This document shows, piece after piece, positions 28,507-38,094 of a stretch of 64,000 bases of DNA (positions within the stretch are counted from its first letter, which is position 1; each line of letters starts with the position of its first letter). The translations under genes and the position numbers were made by a program. The notes beneath the pieces are model-generated. The model searched no databases, was not told the origin of the DNA, and saw only the letters and a list, made by a program, of their open reading frames with translations. The stretch is from positions 2,108,001-2,172,000 of the forward strand of contig CBDCDB010000008.1 in assembly GCA_965215315.1 (NCBI GenBank). The letters run 5' to 3'. Origin of the DNA: Truepera sp965215315 (GTDB lineage: Bacteria; Deinococcota; Deinococci; Deinococcales; Trueperaceae).

Positions 28507-31257
28507 ATGACGTTACGCCTCCGCGTAGGACTGATTATCGCCGTTGTCTTGGGCGGTCTCGTCGTTACCCTGTCCGTGCTGGCGTGGCAGCTCTCACGGC
28601 AAGACGCTGAAGACTTAGAGGTTAGAGAAACGCAAAACGAGGTCGGGCGCATTTTGGGTTTGCTGGACGAATCCCTGACTGAGCTGGGCGCTTCAACGCG
28701 AAACTGGACCCGGAACGCGGGTACTCTGCCCCTGACCGACCTGCAAACCTCTACGTTTAAGCCCGACTTGGCGGTTGTTACCGGTACGCGCGGACATATC
28801 CGCCGCGGAAGTCGTTACGACGCAGATCTGGCACGCGCTGTTACGCTCAGTGACCGGGAACGGCAAACCTTGACGCCCTACCTCAGCGAGGTTGTGGCGG
28901 AGAACGGCACAACCGTCCGTATTGGCGTCCGTACCGGCTTCGCCTTTTTACCCGGGGGCTTGGCGCTCGTGGCAACTGCGCCGATAAAAAAAGATACCGC
29001 TACGATAGGTACCGGCGTAAGCGCACATTATCTGAGCCGCGTCGTTGAAACCTATCAAGCGGTTCTGGCTCCGGTAGGAGAGGTAGACGCGCTGCCGGTA
29101 GGGGCGCTGGCGAGACTTAGACGAGATGAGACGACCTCCCAAACGGTCTTGTCAGAGCGTATTCTTTATAGCCGCCCCCCGGACCGTGAGGTGATAGAAG
29201 GCTACGCCGTTTTACGCGGCCCCTCAGGAAAACCCGCAGCACTCCTTAGGACGCGTACGCCGAGGAGACTGCTCGAGGACGGCCTGCTCGGCGCTTGGCG
29301 TTTGCTCGGCGTCACCGTCCTCGTCGGTTTAGCCTTCGGCGCATTGGCGCTACTCTTGGTCGAGCGCCTGATGCTCTCGAGGCTGAGCTTCTTAAGCCGT
29401 CACGTAGGCCTTATCGCGCGGCGCGGCAACCCCTCAGAACGTATCGAGATGGTCGGCACCGACGAGTTGGGGCGTTTGGCAGATGACATCAACGGGATGC
29501 TCGGGTCGCTCGAGACCACCTTCGCCGCATTGCGGGAGAGTGAAGCGCGGTTCGCGCTCGCCGCGCAAGGGGTCAACGACGGCATTTGGGACTGGGAAGA
29601 GGGGAAGGGGTTGCGGGTCTCGAGCCGCTGCGCCGCGTTACTAGGTCTCGGTGACAAGGCCAGGATCATCAGCCCGGACGTGTGGCTGGGATTTATCCAT
29701 CCCGATGACTCAGAGCGCGTTACAGGGCAGCTTACAGCTCACCTCAAGGGCGAAACCGACCACTTTGAAAGTGAACTTCGTTTAAAGCAAACCAGCACGT
29801 CAAACCAGCTGGCGTACCGCTGGATGCTGATTCGCGGTGTTGCGGTGTGGGAAGATACAGAAAAGCGTGCTAAAGCTACTCCGGAGAACGTAACCAAAAA
29901 ACGGGCCGTGCGGATGGCAGGGTCTTTAACGGACATTACCCAGCGCGGGGTTTTCGACGCCCTTACGGGCCTTCCCAACCGGCGTATGGTTGAAAGATAT
30001 CTGGACTTTAGCCTGACCAAAAACCGAAATACCCCCGGTCGCAGCAGCGCGGTGCTCTTTATGGACCTAGACCGCTTTAAGGTGATCAACGACAGCTTTG
30101 GTCATCAAGCGGGCGACCTGCTTCTGGTCGAGGTGGCGCGGCGGCTTCAGGCGTGCGTCAGATTTGAAGATAAGGTGGCGCGTCTGGGCGGTGACGAGTT
30201 CGTAATTTTGTTGCAAGATGCGTTGCCGGTTGAACTCGAGCATATCGTCGAGCGCCTGACCGGAGAGCTCGCCGAACCCTTCGAGGTAGGCGGCAAACGC
30301 GTTTCGGTAGGGGCGAGTATCGGCGTCGTAGCCAACCTGCGGAGTTTCGGCAGCGCCGACGAGGTGTTAGAACGGGCTGATATGGCGATGTACCGCGCCA
30401 AAGAGCTGGGCGTCTCGCACGCCCTTTACAGCGAGCTGCTCTACACACAGGTGACGACCCGGCAACGTACCGAGGCTGAGCTGCGTCAGGCGCTCGAGGA
30501 CAAAAACTTCTATCTGCTCTATCAGCCCATCATCGCACTGGAAACGGGCACGGTCGTATCTTTCGAGGCGCTTTTACGTTGGCAGCACCCTGAGCGCGGT
30601 CTGGTTTCACCTGAAGAGTTTATTCCGGTCGCCGAGGAATCGGGGCTCATCTTGCCGCTCGGCGCGTGGGTTTTACGCGAAGCGTGCACACGTATAGGCC
30701 GTGAAGGGCTGCCGGGGCTGAGCGTCAACGTCAACTTGTCGAGCAAGCAGCTCATGCAACCCTCGTTCCCGGATTACGCCCAGCAGGTTTTAACTGAGAC
30801 CGGGCTCGAGCCCCGCCGCTTAAAGCTCGAGATTACCGAGAGCGCCCTGATTGAAAACAAAACGCTGGCGCACAAACACCTGTCGCAACTCCGGAACCTG
30901 GGTGTTCACGTCCTGATGGACGATTTTGGCACCGGCTATTCGTCTTTAAATCACATCCACAGTTTGCCGATTCAGACGCTTAAAATCGATAAGTCGTTCG
31001 TCGCCCAGATGCAGCGCGACCCGAAGAGCCTGGAGGTCGTTAGAACGATCTTGACCTTAGCCCGCGGCCTCAATATGGACGTGGTGGCCGAAGGCATCGA
31101 AACGGACGCGCAGGCTGAGCGGCTCAAAGCGCTCGGCTGTCGCTACGGACAGGGCTACTTGTTCGCCCAGCCGTTGCCCTTTGCTGAAGCAGCCCTGCAC
31201 GCGCTGCCCCCTAAAGCGCACGGCGTTCGGGACACGCCCACCTCGAGGCTGCTGTGA
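28507..31257 (+). CDS. Membrane-bound c-di-GMP signalling protein (sensor-HAMP-PAS-GGDEF-EAL)
   Basis: A 916-residue protein. A first membrane helix (about 8-27) is followed by an extracytoplasmic sensor domain of about 230 residues (CHASE4-like), a second helix (about 262-285), HAMP, a PAS_3-type domain (about 345-470), GGDEF and EAL. The cyclase site is an exact GGDEF (561-565), preceded by an inhibitory I-site RxxD (RFED). The phosphodiesterase domain keeps EAL (687-689), EITES and DDFGTGYSS, so both opposing activities could be present, making or degrading cyclic di-GMP in response to an external signal. A decayed membrane gene follows 8 bp later. Confidence 0.9.
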   Translation: MTLRLRVGLIIAVVLGGLVVTLSVLAWQLSRQDAEDLEVRETQNEVGRILGLLDESLTELGASTRNWTRNAGTLPLTDLQTSTFKPDLAVVTGTRGHIRRGSRYDADLARAVTLSDRERQTLTPYLSEVVAENGTTVRIGVRTGFAFLPGGLALVATAPIKKDTATIGTGVSAHYLSRVVETYQAVLAPVGEVDALPVGALARLRRDETTSQTVLSERILYSRPPDREVIEGYAVLRGPSGKPAALLRTRTPRRLLEDGLLGAWRLLGVTVLVGLAFGALALLLVERLMLSRLSFLSRHVGLIARRGNPSERIEMVGTDELGRLADDINGMLGSLETTFAALRESEARFALAAQGVNDGIWDWEEGKGLRVSSRCAALLGLGDKARIISPDVWLGFIHPDDSERVTGQLTAHLKGETDHFESELRLKQTSTSNQLAYRWMLIRGVAVWEDTEKRAKATPENVTKKRAVRMAGSLTDITQRGVFDALTGLPNRRMVERYLDFSLTKNRNTPGRSSAVLFMDLDRFKVINDSFGHQAGDLLLVEVARRLQACVRFEDKVARLGGDEFVILLQDALPVELEHIVERLTGELAEPFEVGGKRVSVGASIGVVANLRSFGSADEVLERADMAMYRAKELGVSHALYSELLYTQVTTRQRTEAELRQALEDKNFYLLYQPIIALETGTVVSFEALLRWQHPERGLVSPEEFIPVAEESGLILPLGAWVLREACTRIGREGLPGLSVNVNLSSKQLMQPSFPDYAQQVLTETGLEPRRLKLEITESALIENKTLAHKHLSQLRNLGVHVLMDDFGTGYSSLNHIHSLPIQTLKIDKSFVAQMQRDPKSLEVVRTILTLARGLNMDVVAEGIETDAQAERLKALGCRYGQGYLFAQPLPFAEAALHALPPKAHGVRDTPTSRLL

Positions 31258-31734
31258 AATTATCGTGAGGTTGGCTTATCTGGCTGTTTTTTGTATCTCT
31301 ATTCTAGTCATGCTCGGCCTGCTCTCTCCGGTTGCCGGTGAACTGACCTACACCCTGCTGTTGGCGGCGACGGCGGCGGCGCTCTACCGGCTCGCGCGGC
31401 GGAGCCTGGGGTTGCCGTGGCAACGGGGTATTTCAGCGATGGGCACCGTTGCCGTCATCTCTACTGTAGGCAACTGCGCGTAGGTTTACGGCAGCGTCGC
31501 CGGAGGGATGCCGCCCGCGCTCGAGCTGCTCGGCGCGACCTTTTACATGTTTCAAGCCGTACCTTGACCTTGGGCCTTTGCGTTTTCGCTCGCACTTATT
31601 ATTGTCTACGACGAGCTGCAGGGTTCACTTTTCACCGAAGTATTGACACTTTTCGTCATCCTAACAGCAGCCGTCGTGTCGGTAAGCGCCTTGTGTTTGG
31701 GGTTTGTGCTCGACTACAGGCTCGGCATTACGTA

Positions 31735-32713
31735 GCATTTGCATCAATCATAGCCACAGTGATTAAAGCAGTTCTGAACCTCTTGCGGTGAGACGGTAGC
31801 AATAGCTTTAGCAATAGCGTTGATGAGGTCGGCGACAAGAGTTGCGCGGGCTTTTCTAAGAAAGGCTTTGACTTTAGAGAAGACGAGTTCGATGGGATTA
31901 AAGTCGGGTGAGTAGGTTGGGAGGTAGCCAAGGTAGCAGCCTGCACCTTCAACGAGTCGCCTGACGTTTTTGTTGTGGTGAATGGTGAAGTTATCCATAA
32001 ACACCACTTGTCCAGGGTTTAGCGTGGGGACGAGTACCTCACGCAAGTAGGTGAGAAACGCCGTAGTATCTACAGCACCGGGATGAATCAGGCAACGTTC
32101 AGGGTCGAGTCCTTGTGGGGTAATTGCAGCGATTAAGCTGAGCTTGCCTTCTCTGCGTCTGGGGGCGTCATCGACTGCACGGGTTCCTTTAGCTGAGCGG
32201 GCGTAGGTGCGGGTCAGTCCCAACCACGCCCCGCTTTCATCTAGAAACACAAAGTCTTCGGCCTCGAGCCGGGTGACTTCGGCTAACCACTGTTCGCGAG
32301 CAGCTTCGTCCCGTTCTTTGGCGTAGAGACGCTTTTTTTACGCGTGATACCCAGTCGTTTGCAATACAAGTTCACCGTCGAAAAGGCGAGGTTGACGCTC
32401 TGTTCCTCGGCAAACCGTTCAGCATGTTCTATCAGCGTCTCATCGCTATGCGCCTCGAGCTGCCGCTTAAACGCCTGCACCTGTTCCGGGGTTAGCTTGC
32501 GGGTGCGGCCTGGTGAGGTTTTCGCTTTGAGTTCGCCTTGCCCAGCGCGTGCTAGGTAACGATAAACCGTCGCTCGGTCTATTTTGAAACGTCTTGCTAC
32601 TTCTACCTTAGCAAGCCCTTCTTCCTCAACTGCTATTACGATTCTCGTTCTTAAGTCTTCCGAGTACGCTCGCATTCCTTACTATCGTGTGTCGTAACCT
32701 ATTTTGCAAATGC
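31735..32713 (-). mobile_element. IS630-family element B, copy 1
   Basis: A 979-bp element flanked by TA (31733-31734 and 32714-32715), with short inverted ends GCATTTGCA. A nearly identical copy lies at 55576-56554 in the opposite orientation; in the first open frame I noticed one residue difference (Lys versus Arg). Confidence 0.87.
31744..32675 (-). CDS. IS630-family transposase B (two frames, -1 shift)
   Basis: The first frame (32675 down to 32283) holds the helix-turn-helix region (SEDLRTRIVIAVEEEGLAK, RFKIDRATVYRYLARAG). The catalytic half follows in the -1 frame, with FVFLDESGAWLG, VVFMDNFTIHHNK and PTYSPDFNPIELVFSK. The overlap contains seven adenines after the codons for ITR; slipping there gives KRLYAKERDEAAREQWLAE without a stop. 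The joined product of about 310 residues is normal for the family. Confidence 0.85.
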
Positions 32714-33022
32714 TACTGGTCGCCGATACGACCGCAGCATTGATGAGTTCCGCGCTCCTCGTCCCGGCCCTCGCGCTCCGTTTGGCAAGGCAAAAAACAG
32801 CGCTCGAGCGCCCCTTTACACTTGTCAGCGGCGCAACTACCGCGTGGGCAGCGGCAGCTATTTTGTACTTGGTCGTCGCCGAACCCTACGCTGAGATGGT
32901 CTGCAACAAATTAGCCGTCGTTCAGTGGGTTTTGTTTTATGGCGCGGCCCGCAGCTACGTCAGGGCAGCCTAAACGCAAGCAGCCGAAGTGCTCTATCCG
33001 TATGAGGCTAGGTCAGCGTAGG

Positions 33023-33706
33023 TCAGGGTGGCGGCGTCGGCAGCACGTAGAGCAGCATCATCATAAAGTGACACGCGCTGCCCGCCAGCACAAACAGGTG
33101 CCAAAGCTCGTGATAGCCGAGAACGCCGGGGTACCAGTCGGGTTTTTTGAGGCCGTAAATAACAGCCCCGACCGAGTAGAAAAGCCCGCCTGCAATGAGC
33201 CAGTATAGGCCGCCGCGCGGCAACGTCTGGACAATCGGGACAATCGCAGCGAGTGCCAGCCACCCCATCAGCAGGTATAACCCGGTTGAAAGCCAGCGGG
33301 GAGCCTCGAGCCAAAACAGCTTGAACATCACGCCCAAGAGAGCAATCCCCCACGCGAAGCCGAAAACGAGCCAGCCCCACACGGGTCTCCCCTGTTGGAG
33401 CGTCACGAGCGCAATCGGGGTGTAGCTGCCAGCAATCAGAACGAAGATGGCAGCGTGGTCGAAAACGCGCAGCCGCCGTAAACTTTTGGCCCCGACGCGG
33501 AGCGCGTGCAGCAGCGTCGAGGCGGTGTAGAGCAGAATGAGCGTGCCGCCGTAAACCGCAAAGCTGACGGTGCGCCACGGTTCCCCGGCGGAAAGCACGA
33601 TTAGAGCGACTAAACCGGCAATGCTGAGCAAGATGCCAGCGAAGTGGGTGAGGGCGTTGACGGGTTCGCGCAGGTAGCGGGAGAGCCCTTTAGGTCGTCC
33701 GGTCAT
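33023..33706 (-). CDS. Hemolysin III / PAQR-family membrane protein
   Basis: A 227-residue protein with seven predicted membrane helices. It has the family marks: EPVNALTHFAGILLS near the start, TASTLLHAL, FDHAAIFVLIAGSYTPIAL near residues 83-101, and a C-terminal HELWHLFVLAGSACHFMM. The conserved His and Asp residues are those that bind metal in PAQR relatives. The hemolysin name is historical; the bacterial role is uncertain, perhaps in membrane lipid homeostasis. It is convergent with the decayed membrane gene. Confidence 0.92.
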   Translation of the reverse strand: MTGRPKGLSRYLREPVNALTHFAGILLSIAGLVALIVLSAGEPWRTVSFAVYGGTLILLYTASTLLHALRVGAKSLRRLRVFDHAAIFVLIAGSYTPIALVTLQQGRPVWGWLVFGFAWGIALLGVMFKLFWLEAPRWLSTGLYLLMGWLALAAIVPIVQTLPRGGLYWLIAGGLFYSVGAVIYGLKKPDWYPGVLGYHELWHLFVLAGSACHFMMMLLYVLPTPPP

Positions 33707-33729
33707 CAGCTAAGTTTAACGGGTGTACG

Positions 33730-34752
33730 CTACTTTGCCGGTTCGGGAACTTTGCTAGACAAGTAGGCGTTGCTGAAGAACGTTTCGGCGGGGAGGTCGG
33801 TCTCGAGCCTCCCTGTACTTTTTAGCAGTGTGAGCAGTTCCGTCCACTTTTCGGGATTCGTAAACCCGGTTCCATTGGCGCGGCTGTACGGCGACGTCCA
33901 GAGGGGCAACGTCGCCTTCAAAACAGTAAGCCGCTCTTCATCTAAGTTTTCAACAAAAGACTTGGCGGTCTCAAACGCGCCTTCAGGATTCTCGAGCGTA
34001 AACGCAACGCCTCGCTGTGACGCGGCTAAAAAACGGTTCGCCAAGTTGCCCTGTTCCAGCACTGCGTCGGTCGTGATCACACCGCTGCCGGGAGCCGGGT
34101 CGTAGGGGCCGAGCGGGATGACGTTGACGGCGACGCCCTGCGCTTTTAGCACCAGCGGTTCGTTGTTGACAAACCCCAACGCCGCGTCAACGCGGCCCGA
34201 AACGACGGCCTCGAGCTGCGTAAAGCCGATCTGCTGGACGTTGACGCCACTCTCCTCGAGTCCAGCTTCGCGTAACACGGCCTGAAACGCTGTGTAAGAC
34301 GACCCGAAGAGCCCAGGGATACCGACCGTTTTACCGGCAAGGTCGGCGGGTTGCGTGATGTTTTTGTCGGCGAGCGAAAAAATGGCGTTCGGTACCCGCT
34401 GAAAAAGCGCCATCACATAGGCGAAACGGGTACGTTCGGGATCTTGGGCGCGGAGCGTTACGACGTCTTCAGCGTCACCGACGACGAAATCGAGTTTGCC
34501 TTGCGCGAGAAGCGGGTAGAGTTCGCTGGCAAACCCGTGCTGGAATTCGACGCTAAGCCCTTCGTCCTCGTAAAAGCCGCGCTCTAAAGCCGCGTAAAAC
34601 GGCGCAAACTGCACGTCGGGCAAGTAACCGAGTCCGACACGCACGGTTTGCGGTTCAGTCTGCGCTTGCACAGTGCTACAGAACAATGCACCGCACAGCG
34701 CGAGAATGAACAGAAAAACAGAAAACCGGGTTTTTAGAAACGACTGAGACAT
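33730..34752 (-). CDS. NMT1/SsuA-type ABC transporter substrate-binding protein
   Basis: A 340-residue exported protein. The signal peptide is at residues 1-31 (RFSVFLFILALCGALFCSTVQAQ core). The mature part has the NMT1/ThiY-like opening VRVGLGYLPDVQFAPFYAALERGFYEDEGLSVEFQHG, then ELYPLLAQGKLDFVVGDAEDVVTLRAQ and LAGKTVGIPGLFGSSYTAF. Such proteins bind pyrimidine thiamine precursors, sulfonates, nitrate or riboflavin. No thiamine riboswitch is visible, so the ligand is open. It follows the fused ATPase-permease gene by 75 bp on the same strand; together they could form a whole importer from two genes. Confidence 0.88.
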   Translation of the reverse strand: MSQSFLKTRFSVFLFILALCGALFCSTVQAQTEPQTVRVGLGYLPDVQFAPFYAALERGFYEDEGLSVEFQHGFASELYPLLAQGKLDFVVGDAEDVVTLRAQDPERTRFAYVMALFQRVPNAIFSLADKNITQPADLAGKTVGIPGLFGSSYTAFQAVLREAGLEESGVNVQQIGFTQLEAVVSGRVDAALGFVNNEPLVLKAQGVAVNVIPLGPYDPAPGSGVITTDAVLEQGNLANRFLAASQRGVAFTLENPEGAFETAKSFVENLDEERLTVLKATLPLWTSPYSRANGTGFTNPEKWTELLTLLKSTGRLETDLPAETFFSNAYLSSKVPEPAK

Positions 34753-34827
34753 AGGTTTATTCTCCTCTAAAACAGTTGACGTTGTGACCCCCCCTCGGAC
34801 GAGTACCGTTAAGGAAAAGCTAAACGC

Positions 34828-36351
34828 CTAGGTTTTGTTGCGGCGATAACGGAGTGAAAACCGCTCGAGTCTGTCAACCGCACCGTAAAGTAAAAGCCCA
34901 AGCGCCACATTGACCCACACAGCAGCCACTGCGTTGTCCACACGAAAGTTGAGGCGTTCGCTGTTGGCAAAAAACCCGAGCCCCGGTCCGCCGAAGACGA
35001 ACTCGCCGACAACCGTCCCGATCAGTGCCAACGTCACGGTCAGGCGCAAACCGCCTAAAAGACTCGGCAGCGCACCGGGTAGCTCGAGCTTAAAAAATGT
35101 CTTCCATGCGGGCGCACCCATCGTCTGAAACACTTCACGGTAGACGCGCCCAACCTCACGCACCCCGACCGTGGTCGAAATGATAACTGGGAAAACCGAA
35201 ATGAGCGTCGTGACGGTCAGTTTTGCCGCAAGACCGTAATCGAGCCAGATGATGAGCAGCGGCGCGATGATCACCGTCGGTACGGCCTGCAACGCGACGA
35301 TGAAGGGGGAAAAAAGCCGTTCGAGCGCCCTCGAGCGCCCCATCATGTACCCAATCGGCGTCCCGATAAGGAGCGAGGCAACAACTCCGAGAAGCGTAAC
35401 CTCGAGCGTCGCCCAGGTGTGACCGGCGAGCGTCCCGGCGTTTTCTAGTAACGCGTCCCAAACCTGCAACGGTGCCGGAAAAAAGTTCGGCGACAGCTGA
35501 GCTGCCAGCAAGTTCCAGCCTAAAAGCAGCAGCAGCAAAAGCCCCGCCGTCCCGAAAAGCTCCCACGGAGCGCGGCGCGGCGTTCGCGCGGGGCGCGGCA
35601 GGATGCTCGAGTCCGCCATGCCGATTTCAGCGCGTAAAGTTGCTTCGGGGCCGTCGGTGTAGGCCGTCAGACGCCCTTTGTTGCGGGTATCCATCACCTT
35701 GAAGACGCGCCCGTCACGCAGCACAACTACCTTATCGGCCAAGTAAACCGCTTCACGGATGCTGTGGGTCACGAAGATGATGGTGCGTTTGTCTTTGTTA
35801 TGGAGCCGCCTGAGCTCGAGGTTGAACCTTTCACGGACGAGCGCGTCGAGGGCTGCAAAGGGCTCGTCCATCAGCAAGACTTCAGCGTCTTGGGCTAGCG
35901 CCCGCGCGATAGCGACGCGGGCCTGCATTCCGCCTGACAGGTTTTGCGGGTGCCGCGCGGCGTGTTCTGACATCCCGACCTGCTCGAGCATCCTCCGCGC
36001 GTCCTGACCGCGTCCGGTCAGTTCACGGGGCAAAGCGACGTTGCGCTGCACTGTCCGCCAGGGCAACAACCGGTAATCTTGAAACACGAGCGCGGGTTGC
36101 CCTTCAATGTCAGCTTGCCCGGTAGTAGCTTCCAAGAGTCCGGCAATCACTCGGAGCAGCGTGCTTTTGCCGCCGCCCGAAGGCCCGATGAGCGCGACGA
36201 ACTCGCCGCGCCCCACCTCGAGGTCGATCTCTTGCAGCGCCGTAACGTCTTCAAACGTGACCGACACCCCGGTGAGGCGTACCGCAACGTCAGCTTGGGG
36301 CAGAGAGACAGGGGCTGAGGCCGGGTCGGGTGCGGTCGTCGGAACAGTCAT
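34828..36351 (-). CDS. Fused ABC importer ATPase and permease
   Basis: A 507-residue protein joining two subunits normally encoded separately. Residues about 22-225 are an SsuB/TauB-type ATPase with Walker A GPSGGGKST (56-64), signature LSGGMQAR (138-145), Walker B VLLMDEP (158-164) and the switch His196. A linker of about 35 residues leads to an SsuC/ThiX-type permease (265-507) with several helices and the EAA loop EVFQTMGAPAWKTFFKLELP (407-426). The fusion has the ATPase first; the frame is open throughout with ordinary codon use, so it is not an assembly join. With the binding protein downstream it would form a homodimeric importer. The ligand is unknown. Confidence 0.88.
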   Translation of the reverse strand: MTVPTTAPDPASAPVSLPQADVAVRLTGVSVTFEDVTALQEIDLEVGRGEFVALIGPSGGGKSTLLRVIAGLLEATTGQADIEGQPALVFQDYRLLPWRTVQRNVALPRELTGRGQDARRMLEQVGMSEHAARHPQNLSGGMQARVAIARALAQDAEVLLMDEPFAALDALVRERFNLELRRLHNKDKRTIIFVTHSIREAVYLADKVVVLRDGRVFKVMDTRNKGRLTAYTDGPEATLRAEIGMADSSILPRPARTPRRAPWELFGTAGLLLLLLLGWNLLAAQLSPNFFPAPLQVWDALLENAGTLAGHTWATLEVTLLGVVASLLIGTPIGYMMGRSRALERLFSPFIVALQAVPTVIIAPLLIIWLDYGLAAKLTVTTLISVFPVIISTTVGVREVGRVYREVFQTMGAPAWKTFFKLELPGALPSLLGGLRLTVTLALIGTVVGEFVFGGPGLGFFANSERLNFRVDNAVAAVWVNVALGLLLYGAVDRLERFSLRYRRNKT

Positions 36352-36417
36352 CGGTAAAGGGCATCTTAGCGCGCATCGGGCAACGTTATGCCTTTTAGAA
36401 GACGAAGTCGAACGCCG

Positions 36418-37968
36418 CTAGAGCTGTCCGCCGTAACGAAACAGCCAGCTTAGCGACCCGTAAAGCGCGTAGGCGATGAGTGCCAGACTCAGCACACCCG
36501 CGAACAGATCAACCTGACGGGTTTTGGGCAAACCCTGCCGGACGAAGCCCCACAACAACCCGCCGACAAGCCCGCCCACGTGCCCCCAGAGCGACACGCC
36601 CGGAATCGCTACCGAAAAGATGACGATCAGGCCGATCCACTGCAAAAGCGAACGTGTCAGCACCCGGTCTTGAGCCGCGCGGCCCCGTAACACGTCGGCT
36701 AACAGCGCCCCGCCGATGCCCAAAACGCCGCCCGACGCGCCGATTACCCCCGGCGGCGCACCCCCTTGCACCACGAAGGTCAGGTATGCGCCTAACACAC
36801 TGCCGAAGACAAACGCGGCGAGGACGTTGCCCCATAGCCGCCGTGATTCGTAGAGCTTCCCAATATCAAGTAGCACCCAGACGTTGAGGCCGATGTGCAA
36901 GAGTCCGCCGTGAACAAACGCATACGAAAGATAGCGCCAGAGTGCGTCACCACCGGGCGCGTTGGGATTAACGGTCAAAAAGCCCGCTGCTGCCGCCCAG
37001 ACATTGGTGCTAAAGCGCGTTCCGGCCCAGAGCTGCACGAGATACATCAAGCTTAAGAAAGCAGCTAAACCTAGCGTCGCATAGGGACGTTTCGGTTTGG
37101 CGGCGGCAGGTATGCTCTGCCCGTGACGCGCCAAAGTCTCGGCTAGACGGTCTCGGCGACTCGGCGGTGCGTAGGTATAGGCTTGAGTGTAGAGGCGTCC
37201 GGCAGCTTCGGGGTTGTGCGCGCGTTCGGCGGCGAAGGCGAGGGTCTCGAGCACCCGGTAGGGCGGCACCCCCGGCAGCGGATTTTTCAGCTCTTCCCTG
37301 ACCGCTTCAAACTCGCCCCGGTAGGCGGAGAGCCGCGCTTTAGAGAGCGTCACCGCGCGGTAGCCGAGCGGCCCCTGACCCTGCGCGTTCCAACGCGCCT
37401 GCATACGCCCGAGTTCGTCCTCGGCGGCGGCCTCACGTTCTAGGGCTAGGAGGGCCTCGAGCCTGGCAGCAAGCCCTAAAAAAGCGTTGTCGCCAACCTC
37501 CGGTACGGGCAGGTTCAAGACTTCAGACCACCGCTCTTGCAGCGCGTAAGCCTGAAGCCGCAAGGTATCGCCGCCGTCCTCCGGCAAAAAGCCCAGTGCG
37601 ACCTCAGGGTCCTCTTGCCGAAGCGCCACCTGCGCGAGCAGCCGCGCAACGCCTTCACGCCCGACCGGACTCCAGTAGAGGATATTGGTCAGTGTTCCGG
37701 CAAACGTATAGAGCCGCACGCGCGCGAGGGCGGTCAAGATAAACGGGCTCAGGATATAGAGCGGCCCGGCGATAAAGGTAAACCAGCGTAAGGGCGGCGT
37801 CACCGGACTACCGGCTAACCCCAACCCGACGAGTAAACCGCAGAGAAGGGTTGCCAAAAGCGTTTTGAGCGGCAGTTCACTGCTCAGGGGTGCCAGGCGC
37901 AGCGTCCAGCGCACAGCGTAAACGCCCTGAATGGTAAGAACGATAAAAAGCAGCGTTTCTTGCGTCAT
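36418..37968 (-). CDS. Rhomboid-family intramembrane serine protease with an N-terminal extension
   Basis: A 516-residue protein. Three hydrophobic segments lie in the first 95 residues, then about 190 soluble residues rich in short helices with TPR-like spacing (about 105-285), then the six-helix rhomboid core from about 298. The catalytic dyad is Ser412 in GASGG and His463 in LWGHVGG; the HxxxN motif (HIGLN, 358-362) supports the oxyanion hole. It cuts membrane proteins within or next to the bilayer; substrates are unknown. The N-terminal half is not part of the minimal rhomboid and may recruit substrates. The gene is divergent from plsY. Confidence 0.9.
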   Translation of the reverse strand: MTQETLLFIVLTIQGVYAVRWTLRLAPLSSELPLKTLLATLLCGLLVGLGLAGSPVTPPLRWFTFIAGPLYILSPFILTALARVRLYTFAGTLTNILYWSPVGREGVARLLAQVALRQEDPEVALGFLPEDGGDTLRLQAYALQERWSEVLNLPVPEVGDNAFLGLAARLEALLALEREAAAEDELGRMQARWNAQGQGPLGYRAVTLSKARLSAYRGEFEAVREELKNPLPGVPPYRVLETLAFAAERAHNPEAAGRLYTQAYTYAPPSRRDRLAETLARHGQSIPAAAKPKRPYATLGLAAFLSLMYLVQLWAGTRFSTNVWAAAAGFLTVNPNAPGGDALWRYLSYAFVHGGLLHIGLNVWVLLDIGKLYESRRLWGNVLAAFVFGSVLGAYLTFVVQGGAPPGVIGASGGVLGIGGALLADVLRGRAAQDRVLTRSLLQWIGLIVIFSVAIPGVSLWGHVGGLVGGLLWGFVRQGLPKTRQVDLFAGVLSLALIAYALYGSLSWLFRYGGQL

Positions 37969-38094
37969 AGCTCAGCCTACCGCGCACCACCTGTTCTGGT
38001 ACGCGCCGCGCAGACACCAGCCTCAGAGCATGTACAATTAGGCTATGAAGACGGTGCAGGCACCCAGCGCTCTGATTAGCAAGGTGAGACAAAG

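Larger units (their letters stand above)
31265..32973 (+). pseudogene. Multi-spanning membrane protein gene, decayed and split by IS630-B
   Basis: A GTG-started frame reads as hydrophobic helices (RLAYLAVFCISILVMLGLL, ELTYTLLLAATAAALYRLA), meets TAG near 31481 and TGA near 31565, and continues as further helices (AFAFSLALIIVYDELQG) up to the IS630-B insertion at 31735. After the element, another membrane segment pair follows (DTTAALMSSALLVPALAL ... GAARSYVRAA) to 32973. Deleting the IS and one TA does not restore frame, so there are at least three independent lesions. The layout recalls the membrane sensor part of a signalling protein or a small permease; I cannot name the family. It probably once shared a transcript with the GGDEF-EAL gene. 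Confidence 0.6.

Noticed and set aside
32994..33578. Minus-strand frame of 194 codons over the hemolysin III gene
   Set aside because: The other frame gives a clear PAQR membrane protein; this one is Arg- and Cys-rich noise.
36352..36417. TPP riboswitch for the NMT1-type importer
   Set aside because: The 66-bp gap upstream of the fused gene is too short and lacks the CTGAGA and ACCTGA elements.
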